Part shown: positions 14,162-21,068 of the stretch, piece after piece
Layout: every line of letters begins with the position of its first letter
How positions within the stretch are numbered: the first letter of the stretch is position 1
Source: a virus
Reading direction: 5' to 3' (one strand)
IMG/VR virus record: IMGVR_UViG_3300031251_000973
Location: 1 to 39,839 of that record
Length of the DNA: 39,839 bases
Notes under the pieces: generated by a model
The model's database searches: none
Seen by the model: the letters and a program-made list of their open reading frames with translations, nothing else
What the model was told of the DNA's origin: nothing
Translations under genes and position numbers: made by a program

Positions 14162-14596
14162 TTGCGTATTCCGAATAACGAGACCGCCACCATCCCGTTT
14201 CTCTTCTTGCTTGCCGGCGTGGTCGAGAGCGTCCTGGCGACGCTGGCCGTCACCGTCGGCGCTCCGGATCTGTTCAAGGTGGACGTGGACAACGCGGCGT
14301 CGACCATCAAGGTCACCCCCTTCGATGGCGCCGTCGGGACGGCCAACATCACGGTTACCGCCACCTTCGTCGATGGCGGCGTCCTGTCGTGGGCCGAGGC
14401 CATCGAAATCTACAATCCGGACCCGGACCACATCCGTGTCGGCCCCGTCGCCATGGCGGTGAAGACCGAGCCCAACCCGGTGCCGGCTCCGGCTTCCGCC
14501 ACGGGAACCGCTTCGGCCTCGGCTTCGGCGGCTCCGGAAGCTTCCGCTTCGGCGGCAGCTGCGGCCCAGGCCTCCACCACCGGCGCGGCGACCTGA
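14162..14596 (+). CDS. Beta-sandwich-like protein with Ala/Ser tail
   Basis: A 144-residue protein. It has a hydrophobic N-terminal segment (TIPFLFLLAGVVESVLATLA). A beta-rich domain follows at about 34-100 (FKVDVDNAASTIKVTPF, then ANITVTATFVDGG), resembling an Ig-like fold. The last 40 residues are low-complexity Ala/Ser/Pro. It starts with TTG; AGGAGA seven bases upstream decides this start. Function unknown. The tail composition suggests an extended linker or surface-exposed arm. It lies between the lysis-like pair and DUF2730. Confidence 0.55.
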   Translation: MRIPNNETATIPFLFLLAGVVESVLATLAVTVGAPDLFKVDVDNAASTIKVTPFDGAVGTANITVTATFVDGGVLSWAEAIEIYNPDPDHIRVGPVAMAVKTEPNPVPAPASATGTASASASAAPEASASAAAAAQASTTGAAT

Positions 14597-14611
14597 CGCA
14601 AGACATACCAA

Positions 14612-14705
14612 GGTGGCCCCTTTTGGGCCGCCACACCGGGACGGCGCGAACTTGACGGGATGCGCCGTCCACACGTCCCCCGCCTGGGTCTACGCCTGGG
14701 CGGGG
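14612..14705 (+). other. Three consecutive hairpins in a gap
   Basis: Within the 140-base gap before the DUF2730 gene lie three separate stems. GGTGGCCC with GGGCCGCC (14612-14632, one T-G pair). GGACGGCGC with GCGCCGTCC (14639-14670, perfect nine bases). CCCCGCC with GGCGGGG (14678-14705). No T run follows any of them. The stretch could be a processed leader, an mRNA stabiliser or a small structured RNA. Confidence 0.5.
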
Positions 14706-14736
14706 AACGTCCATCGGACCTTCAAGGGGAATGGCG

Positions 14737-15159
14737 ATGTCGCCAACGGATTGGATCGAGGCCGGGACTTTCGCCTTGCGCCTGCTGGAAGGCGTCTCCG
14801 CCTTGGGCGTCGGCGTCGTCAGCTGGATGCACTGGTCGCTACGCCGCGAGATGGTCACCAAGGGGGATCTGGCCCGTTACCGCGCGGCACATGATGATGC
14901 GCATGCGGCGCTGAATGAGCGCCTTGCCGAGGGCGAGAAGCAATTCACCGCGATCAAGGCCGATATCGAGCATCTTCCGGACCACCATGATCTGAAAAAA
15001 ATCGAGGACCGGATCGGAGCCGTCGACAGGTCGGTAGTCGCCGTGGAAGGGTCGGTAAAGGAGCTGAGTGCGACCATGCGCGGGTTGGATGCACTCCTTA
15101 GGCGGATCGAGACGCCCCTCAACCAATTGGTCGAGCATCACATGACGGTGCCGAAATGA
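14737..15159 (+). CDS. DUF2730 membrane/coiled-coil protein
   Basis: A 140-residue protein: an N-terminal membrane helix at about 11-31 (TFALRLLEGVSALGVGVVSW) followed by a long charged coiled coil. It matches the DUF2730 family found beside lysis and packaging genes of Mu-like phages. A spanin-like role (linking inner membrane and envelope) is plausible from layout but unproven. The ATG at 14737 is chosen over 14731 because AAGGGG ends only one base before the earlier ATG but seven before this one. The stop overlaps the next start (ATGA). Confidence 0.75.
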   Translation: MSPTDWIEAGTFALRLLEGVSALGVGVVSWMHWSLRREMVTKGDLARYRAAHDDAHAALNERLAEGEKQFTAIKADIEHLPDHHDLKKIEDRIGAVDRSVVAVEGSVKELSATMRGLDALLRRIETPLNQLVEHHMTVPK

Positions 15160-15464
15160 GCTTCCGTGATCGTGTGATCGAAGGGCGTAGGCTGTTCCTG
15201 TTGCGGCGCATCGTCGAAATGAACGGCGAGGCCAACGAGGGTATGCTCCATATTTTCGCCAAGGATGCGGGGGTCGGCGATCCGTCGCGCGACGATCTGC
15301 GGTGCGATCTCGACCATCTGCGGCAGATGGGCTGCGTCACCGAGCGCTGGGACAGCGACATGCGGATCGCCATCCTCACCGAGCGCGGGGAAGATGTCGC
15401 CCATGGGCGCGCCGCAGCCGAGGGGGTACAGCGTTCCCGCTGGGACCGCCGGCAGCAATCCTGA
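15156..15464 (+). CDS. VpaChn25_0724-type phage winged-helix protein
   Basis: A 102-residue protein with the pattern of a small winged-helix family found just before the terminase genes in Mu-like phages: RRLFLLRRIVEMNGEANEGM, then a recognition-like segment RDDLRCDLDHLRQMGCVTER, a wing (RIAILTERGEDVAHG) and the conserved ending GVQRSRW. Probably DNA-binding, perhaps in regulating late genes or assisting packaging; no function is proven. Translationally coupled to DUF2730. Confidence 0.7.
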   Translation: MSFRDRVIEGRRLFLLRRIVEMNGEANEGMLHIFAKDAGVGDPSRDDLRCDLDHLRQMGCVTERWDSDMRIAILTERGEDVAHGRAAAEGVQRSRWDRRQQS

Positions 15465-15467
15465 CTC

Positions 15468-16016
15468 ATGGCGCGCCCGTCCAAAATCGACCGCCTGCCG
15501 CAAGAGGTCCGCGAAAAGATCGGCGAGTTGCGCACGGCAGGGCACACGATCGATGAGATCATGGCGCATCTCAAGAAGCTCGATCTTCCGGATGGCAGCC
15601 TGCCGGCGCGATCGGGTCTCGGCAGCCACATTCTGGAACTCGACAAGATGCTTCAGGAGGCGCTTGAAGCCCGCGCCTTTGCCGAGGCGATGAAAAAGCG
15701 GGTGGGCGAAGAGCCTGAAAGCCGCCTCGGCGCTCTGAACGCCGAGTTCCTGCAGATCGCCATCTTCAAGCTGAACCGGGCCGTGGCGACGGGACAAGCC
15801 GAGAATTTCGATGCGAAGGAAATTCTGGCGATGGCGCGCGCGCATGAGAGCTTGGAGCGCGCCATCAAGACAAATGCCGAGACAACCCTGAAGCTGCGCC
15901 GGGAAGCCAAGGCGGAATCAGCTGAGGCCGCCACTGCGGTGGCGAAGAGGGCCGGTCTTTCGAAAGCTATGATCGACGATATCGTCGGCTCCATCATCGG
16001 CAAGGCCGCCGCATGA
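15468..16016 (+). CDS. Terminase small subunit (Mu gp27-like, DUF3486)
   Basis: A 182-residue protein matching DUF3486 / Mu gp27. It begins MARPSKIDRLPQEVREKIGE, a signature start of the family, followed by an HTH (LRTAGHTIDEIMAHLKKLD) and a long helical oligomerisation region. The small terminase recognises phage DNA ends and recruits the large subunit for headful packaging. Its stop overlaps the large-subunit start. Normal length for the family. Confidence 0.85.
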   Translation: MARPSKIDRLPQEVREKIGELRTAGHTIDEIMAHLKKLDLPDGSLPARSGLGSHILELDKMLQEALEARAFAEAMKKRVGEEPESRLGALNAEFLQIAIFKLNRAVATGQAENFDAKEILAMARAHESLERAIKTNAETTLKLRREAKAESAEAATAVAKRAGLSKAMIDDIVGSIIGKAAA

Positions 16017-17548
16017 CCCCATCAATACCCGGAGCCGGAGCCTTCCTGGCGTATCAGGAGGATTTGAGGTCCACGGTCGCAGCCAATGCGGTGACCGTGG
16101 TCGAGAAGTCCCGGCGCACCGGCTATTCCTGGGCAGCCGCCTTCATCGCCATGCTGACGGCGGCGGCGGATCGGGCGGCGGGTGGCCAGGACGTGTTCTA
16201 TATGGGCTACAATTTGGAGATGGCCCGCGAGTTCATCGACTATGTCGGTGAGTTCGGCAAGAACCTGGCGCCGATCGCCTCGGAGTTCCTGTTCCCCGAT
16301 CCGGACCACCCCGACCGGGATATCATGGCCTTCCGCGTGACCTTCGCCAGCGGTTTCAAGGTCGTGGCACTGCCTTCCGTTCCGCGCGCCCTGCGCGGCA
16401 TGCAGGGGCTGGTCATCATCGACGAGGCGGCATTCCACGACGAACTCAATGAACTGCTGAAGGCCGCCTTCGCCCTGTTGATCTGGGGCGGCAAGGTGTT
16501 GGTGATCTCCACCCATAACGGCGACACCAACCCCTTCGCCGAGCTGGTCAACGACATCCGGGCCGGGCGCAAGCCCTATGCGCTTTTGCGCTGCACCTTC
16601 GACGATGCGCTTAGCGACGGGCTCTACCGGCGCATCTGCTATGTCAAGGATATGCTTTGGTCGGCGGCAGCCGAGGCCCAATGGCGCCAGGAGATCATCA
16701 ATCTCTATGGCAGCGGCGCCGACGAGGAATTGTTCGTCATCCCCAGCGCCAGCGGCGGCAGCTTCCTGTCGCTGGCGATCCTCGAACAATGCATGGATAA
16801 AGCCATCCCGGTGCTGCGCTGGGAGGCGCCCGCCGGCTTCGCCGAACTGCCCGACCACATCCGCGAGGCGGAGGGGCTGGATTGGTGCGAGGGCCAGCTG
16901 GCGCCGGTGCTCGCCGGACTGGACCCACGGGCCCGGAGCGTGTTCGGCGAGGATTTCGGGCGCAGCGGCGATTTGACGGTGCTGTGGCCGCTGCTGATCG
17001 GCAAGGATTTGGTGCGGCGGACGCCGTTCCTGATCGAGTTGCGCAACATGCCGTTCCGGCAACAGGAACAGGTGCTGATCTATATGGCCGACCGCCTGCC
17101 CAACCTCCAGGCCGGGGCGCTCGATGCGCGCGGCAACGGGCAGTATTTGGCCGAGCGGGCCATGCAGAAATATGGCGCTCGGCGCATCGCCCAGGTGATG
17201 ATCTCGGTCGAGTGGTATCGGGAAAACATGCCGCCCTATAAGGCGGCGTTTGAAGACCGCACCATCACGGCCCCCCGCGATGCCGATGTGCTGGCCGATC
17301 ACCGCGCCCTGGTGATGGATAAGGGCGTGGCCCGAATCCCCGATCGGTCCAATGACCGGGACGGTAAGCAACGCCATGGCGACAGCGCCATCGCCGGCGC
17401 CATGGCCTACGCCGCCAGCCGCATGCCGGTGGTCGAGTATGGCTATGAGAGCGGTACCGGGGAGAGGAGCCGCGATCCGTCCCGGCCACCCGAGGATGAT
17501 GATGACGACAAAGGCGGCGGTTTGCGATTTGGAGCAGGAGCCTGGTAA
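16013..17548 (+). CDS. Terminase large subunit (Mu gp28-like)
   Basis: A 511-residue packaging ATPase-nuclease. An atypical Walker A lies at about 31-39 (EKSRRTGYS), as in other gp28 proteins. Walker B is at 132-138 (LVIIDEA, Asp137-Glu138). The coupling motif region is VISTHNGDTNPF. The RNase H-like nuclease shows acidic residues in GEDFGRSGDL (about Asp314), ALDARGNG and RHGDSAIAGAMAYA. It pumps DNA into the prohead and cuts the headful. The C-terminal ~30 residues are an acidic, Gly-rich tail (PPEDDDDDKGG), possibly for prohead docking. Full length, no lesion seen. Confidence 0.95.
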   Translation: MTPSIPGAGAFLAYQEDLRSTVAANAVTVVEKSRRTGYSWAAAFIAMLTAAADRAAGGQDVFYMGYNLEMAREFIDYVGEFGKNLAPIASEFLFPDPDHPDRDIMAFRVTFASGFKVVALPSVPRALRGMQGLVIIDEAAFHDELNELLKAAFALLIWGGKVLVISTHNGDTNPFAELVNDIRAGRKPYALLRCTFDDALSDGLYRRICYVKDMLWSAAAEAQWRQEIINLYGSGADEELFVIPSASGGSFLSLAILEQCMDKAIPVLRWEAPAGFAELPDHIREAEGLDWCEGQLAPVLAGLDPRARSVFGEDFGRSGDLTVLWPLLIGKDLVRRTPFLIELRNMPFRQQEQVLIYMADRLPNLQAGALDARGNGQYLAERAMQKYGARRIAQVMISVEWYRENMPPYKAAFEDRTITAPRDADVLADHRALVMDKGVARIPDRSNDRDGKQRHGDSAIAGAMAYAASRMPVVEYGYESGTGERSRDPSRPPEDDDDDKGGGLRFGAGAW

Positions 17549-19257
17549 TGGGATTGTTCGATAAGGTCGCAAGCCTGCTGGCGGGCGGAAAACCCGATCC
17601 GGCGCTCTTGCGCGAGGAGCTGATGGCGCCGACGGTGACGGGCTTGAGGCCGATCATTTCCGGGCATCCCGAGGAGGGCCTGGGACCGGAACGGCTGGCC
17701 GGGCTGCTGCGCGAGGCCGAGATGGGCAACCTCATTCCGGCCATGTGGCTCGCCGAGGCGATGGAGGAGAAGAACCTCCATTACCGCTCCGTGCTCGCCA
17801 CCCGCAAATTGCAGGTCTCGGCGCTGCCGATCCAGGTGACGGCGGCCAGCGACGATGCCCTCGACCAGAAGGCCGCCGATCTGGTGCGCGACTTCTGCGA
17901 AGGCCCCATCCTGCGCGGCGCCCTGTTCGACATCCTCGACGCCGTGGGCAAGGGGTTCTCGGTGTCGGAGCTGATCTGGGGCCTGCAAGCCGGCGAGTGG
18001 CGGCCCGAGCGGATCGAGTGGCGGTTTCCGCAATGGTTCGTGTTCGACCGGGTGGACGGCAAGACCATCCTGATGCGTGGCGGACCCGGCGATGGCGCGT
18101 CCGCCTTCCAGGTGCCGGCGGGCGAACTGGACCGGGGAAATTTCGGGACGCCATTGCCGCCGGCCAAGTTCATCACCCATACCCATCGCAGCAAATCCGG
18201 CCTGCCGATCCGAGGCGGCCTGATGCGTCCCGCCGCCTGGGCCTATATGTTCCAGAACTTCTCGGTGAAGGCTTGGGCCGTCTTCCTGGAAGTCTACGGC
18301 CACCCCTTGCGGGTCGGCCGATACGAGCCCGGCGCCAGCGCGGAGGACAAGGCCACATTGCTGCGCGCCGTGCGCAATATCGCCGCCGATGCCGCCGCGA
18401 TCATCCCGCAGGGCATGGACATCGAATTCGTCGAAGCGGCCAACGGCGCCGGCGGATCGCCCCATCAGGGCCAGCTGGACTGGTGGAACGGCCAGATTTC
18501 CAAGCTGGTCCTGGGCCAGACCGGCACCACCGACACCGGCCAATATGTCGGCACCGCCGACGCGCATGAGCAGGTGCGGACCGACATCCGCGACGACGAC
18601 GCGGCCCAGCTGGGCGCCGCACTCTCCCGCGATCTGGTCAAACCGCTGGTCGATCTCAATATCGGTCCGCGCCCGCGTTACCCCACCCTCCGGATCGGCG
18701 AGGCTGAAACCGAGGATCTGACCGGGCTGATGGACAACATCAAGACCTTCGTCGGCCTCGGCGGCCAGGTCGCCGAATCGTGGCTGGGCGGCAAGCTCGG
18801 CATTCCGGCGCCGGAGCCGGGCGAGCCGGTGCTGAAGGCGCCGGCACCGGTGCCGGCATTCGGCGCGCCGCCGGATGGCGAAGGAGACGAATTTGATCCG
18901 GAAGGGACCGACGCCCCCGATCTAAAGCCGCCGCCTGGACCGAAGGGCGGCAAGATCACCGTCGGATCGCAATTGCCGCAAACGGCGGCGCCGGTTGCCG
19001 ATGCGCTCGACAGTCTGCAAGACGATCAGCTGGCCGATTGGCACGAGCTGGTGAAGCCGCTGGTCGATCCGATCCAGGCGCTGATGGCGGAATGCAAGAC
19101 GCTGGAGGAATTCCTGGCGCGGATCCCTGAGCTGCTGGACAAGCAAGACCCCACCAAGCTGGCGCAGTCGCTGGCCCGGTCGGCCTTCGCCGCCCGGCTG
19201 GCCGGGTTGACCGGCGCCCCCATTGTCCCAGATCCAGATGGCGGCAATGCCGGTTGA
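17548..19257 (+). CDS. Portal protein (Mu gp29-like, DUF935)
   Basis: A 569-residue protein matching DUF935. The conserved parts include GLRPIISGHPEEGLGPERLA near the start, YRSVLATRKLQVSALPIQV, FQNFSVKAWAVFLEVYGHPL and GQTGTTDTGQYVG. The portal dodecamer forms the DNA entry vertex, nucleates prohead assembly and contacts the terminase and the MuF protein. The region after about residue 410 is Pro/Gly-rich and then helical. It starts at the last base of the terminase stop, and its end overlaps the next gene. Confidence 0.95.
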   Translation: MGLFDKVASLLAGGKPDPALLREELMAPTVTGLRPIISGHPEEGLGPERLAGLLREAEMGNLIPAMWLAEAMEEKNLHYRSVLATRKLQVSALPIQVTAASDDALDQKAADLVRDFCEGPILRGALFDILDAVGKGFSVSELIWGLQAGEWRPERIEWRFPQWFVFDRVDGKTILMRGGPGDGASAFQVPAGELDRGNFGTPLPPAKFITHTHRSKSGLPIRGGLMRPAAWAYMFQNFSVKAWAVFLEVYGHPLRVGRYEPGASAEDKATLLRAVRNIAADAAAIIPQGMDIEFVEAANGAGGSPHQGQLDWWNGQISKLVLGQTGTTDTGQYVGTADAHEQVRTDIRDDDAAQLGAALSRDLVKPLVDLNIGPRPRYPTLRIGEAETEDLTGLMDNIKTFVGLGGQVAESWLGGKLGIPAPEPGEPVLKAPAPVPAFGAPPDGEGDEFDPEGTDAPDLKPPPGPKGGKITVGSQLPQTAAPVADALDSLQDDQLADWHELVKPLVDPIQALMAECKTLEEFLARIPELLDKQDPTKLAQSLARSAFAARLAGLTGAPIVPDPDGGNAG

Positions 19258-20665
19258 ACTGAAGGCGCTGGCGCCGGAAGAGGCCATCGCCTATTTCAAG
19301 GCCAAGGGCCACGGGCTGTCCCCAAGCTTCGACTGGCGGGACATGTGGCAGAAGGACCATGCCGCCCAGTTCACCGTCGCTAAATCGGCCGGCTTCGACA
19401 TCCTGACCGACATCCATGCCGCCGTGCTGAGTGCCCTGCAAAACGGCACCACCTTCGCCGAGTTTCAACGCGGCCTGGTCCCCACCTTGCAGGATAAGGG
19501 CTGGTGGGGCCGGGCGCCGGCATTCGATCCCAAGACCGGCGAATCTCCGGTCTCGCAATTGGGCAGCCCGCGCCGTCTCAAGACCATCTTCGATACCAAT
19601 TTGCGGATGGCCTATGCGGCGGGCAAATGGGCGCAGGCCGAGCGGACCAAGGCGACACACCCCTTCGCCGAATATTCCGCCATCCTGGACGACCACACCC
19701 GGCCCGAACACAAGAAGTGGAACGGCACCGTCGTCCATATGGACGATCTCTGGCTCGCCACCCATACACCGCCCTGCGGCTGGAAATGCCGCTGCACGCT
19801 CCGCCAGCTGAGCCACGCCGATGTCGCCAAGGAAGGCCGCACGGTGTCCAAACCGCCGCCGCCCGAGACCGTCACCTACACCAACGCCCGCACCGGCGAA
19901 GTGACCGAAGTTCCGAAGGGGATCGATCCCGGCTTCGGCTACAATCCCGGCAAGGCCGCCGTCGATCTCCACGCCGCCCGCGTCGCCGCGTCGAAATGGG
20001 TGGCCGCTCCTCCGCCCCTGGCGGCGGCGGCCCAGGCCGAGAGCATCAAGTTCATGCTGGGAGCGCTTACCCAGGATTTCGGGGAATGGGTCAACCGGAT
20101 CGAGACCACGGGCCATACCATCGGCGACCGCCGCGTGATCGGGGCACTGCCGCAGGAGGTGCTGGATTTTCTCACCGGCAAGGGCGCGTCGCCCGTCAGT
20201 GGCGCGATCACGGTCGAGGACCGGGTGCTTGGACATTTCCGCAGCGCCCGCCATGTGCTGGGCTCGATCAAGCCGGACGGCACACAACGGCGCCCCGCCA
20301 CGGCGCCGCCGCTGACCGATCTGATGCGGCTGCCGGAGATGCTCGCCGATCCTGAGCGGGTGCTTTGGGATAAACAAAAGCAGAACCTGCTCTATGTCTT
20401 CGGCCCGTCCGGCGGCGACCCGCGCGCCGGCAAGATCGTGCTTGAGGTCAACTGGGCCGAGAGAAAAACCGGCGGTCTCTTCACGAATGCCATCGTCCAC
20501 GACAGCCTGGTCAACCCGGCCAGTCTGGATAACACCGGAACTTATGAAGAGGTGCCGCTCAGGCGCACAGGCGCCAAATCATCCCATGGCGGCGGTGCCG
20601 CCCAATCATCCCATGGCGGCGGTGCCGCCCAATCATCCAATAGCGGCGGTGCCGCCGGGAAGTAG
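19238..20665 (+). CDS. MuF head-morphogenesis protein fused to PBECR2-like nuclease
   Basis: A 475-residue, two-domain protein. Residues 1 to about 215 match the Mu gp30 / SPP1 gp7 'MuF' domain: RRLKTIFDTNLRMAYAAGKW, then YSAILDDHTRPEHKKWNGTV and the Cys motif CGWKCRC. Residues about 280-440 match the PBECR2 RNase-like domain pattern: SARHVLGSIKPDG, MRLPEMLADPERVLWDKQKQ, NLLYVFGP and KIVLEVNW. The last 35 residues are repeats (SSHGGGAAQ units). MuF proteins enter the capsid in few copies, so the nuclease may be delivered with phage DNA. Starts at 19223 (TTG), 19238 and 19247 (ATG) are all possible; none has a strong ribosome-binding site. Confidence 0.85.
   Translation: MAAMPVELKALAPEEAIAYFKAKGHGLSPSFDWRDMWQKDHAAQFTVAKSAGFDILTDIHAAVLSALQNGTTFAEFQRGLVPTLQDKGWWGRAPAFDPKTGESPVSQLGSPRRLKTIFDTNLRMAYAAGKWAQAERTKATHPFAEYSAILDDHTRPEHKKWNGTVVHMDDLWLATHTPPCGWKCRCTLRQLSHADVAKEGRTVSKPPPPETVTYTNARTGEVTEVPKGIDPGFGYNPGKAAVDLHAARVAASKWVAAPPPLAAAAQAESIKFMLGALTQDFGEWVNRIETTGHTIGDRRVIGALPQEVLDFLTGKGASPVSGAITVEDRVLGHFRSARHVLGSIKPDGTQRRPATAPPLTDLMRLPEMLADPERVLWDKQKQNLLYVFGPSGGDPRAGKIVLEVNWAERKTGGLFTNAIVHDSLVNPASLDNTGTYEEVPLRRTGAKSSHGGGAAQSSHGGGAAQSSNSGGAAGK
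20562..20657 (+). repeat. In-frame palindromic element with triplicated 27-bp unit
   Basis: Hairpin 1 pairs GGCGC (20562-20566) with GCGCC (20571-20575). Three 27-base units follow at 20577-20603, 20604-20630 and 20631-20657; the first two are identical. Each contains a stem GGCGGC-GGT-GCCGCC. The element lies in frame at the C-terminus of the MuF gene and encodes SSHGGGAAQ repeats. A related single copy lies at 21684. Confidence 0.8.
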
Positions 20666-20885
20666 GAGGGTTCGCCGGTTCGGAGGGGCGCCACTTCCTC
20701 CCCCATTTCGGCAGCTCCGGTTTCCCAGAGCCGCCGCGTTGACATAGCGACTTTCAACTTCGAACCGGCCCGCAGATTATCCGCCTCCATGCCGGAAAAA
20801 TCAATCGCGCCCCGGAAGGCCGCTGAGCGCGGGTGGGGCCTTCGGGCGGCAAAGCGTGCCACCCCGCGCCAGACGCGCTCCAGCC

Positions 20886-20907
20886 CCGTTTAACTACCGT
20901 TTAACGG
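20886..20907. promoter_or_regulatory. Direct repeat CCGTTTAAC, 11-base period
   Basis: CCGTTTAAC occurs at 20886-20894 and again at 20897-20905, one helical turn apart. The second copy with its flank reads CCGTTTAACGG, a palindrome around a central T. The spacing suggests a protein bound to one DNA face. It lies about 100 bases upstream of the activator-type dyad. Confidence 0.4.
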
Positions 20908-20953
20908 GCGTGTTATCGGGCGGGACGATGGGTGACGCGGTTGCGGTTTGCCA

Positions 20954-21009
20954 TTCACCCGATTACCCTGCCATCTGGCCCATGCGGATGGGGGTGAATA
21001 GGTTCACCC
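20954..21009 (+). promoter_or_regulatory. Candidate activator site 2 (GGTGAA-TAGG-TTCACC)
   Basis: The second copy of the dyad, at 20993-21008, extended by one more pair to GGGTGAA...TTCACCC (20992-21009). A separate half-site TTCACCC lies upstream at 20954-20960. A weak TAGTGT hexamer is centred 35 bases after the dyad centre, the same spacing as GATACT at site 1. It precedes the protease-scaffold gene by 60 bases. Confidence 0.6.
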
Positions 21010-21068
21010 CTGATCCGCCGCCTGCGCACCGGTAGTGTTCCCTCGGTCAACCCGACGAGGATAAGCCT

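Larger units (their letters stand above)
20666..21068. other. 403-base non-coding control region between MuF and protease genes
   Basis: No convincing gene is seen. It contains a long imperfect hairpin (GCGCGGGTGG at 20827-20836 with CCACCCCGCGC at 20859-20869, one bulge) that may end upstream transcripts. It also holds the direct repeat CCGTTTAAC at 20886 and 20897, and the dyad site at 20993. It separates packaging genes from head genes and is the likely start of a second late transcription unit. Confidence 0.6.

Noticed and set aside
16022-17572. Long minus-strand frame across the large terminase gene
   Set aside because: Shadow frame of the terminase; composition typical of antisense GC-rich DNA.
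20577-20657. Possible CRISPR or iteron array
   Set aside because: The three 27-base units have no spacers and are in frame in a coding sequence; they are tandem hairpin units, not CRISPR repeats.
20542-20862. Minus-strand frame after the MuF-nuclease gene as a possible immunity gene
   Set aside because: Much of it is the antisense of the Gly/Ala repeats (PPPWDD units); no ribosome-binding site or fold pattern is seen.
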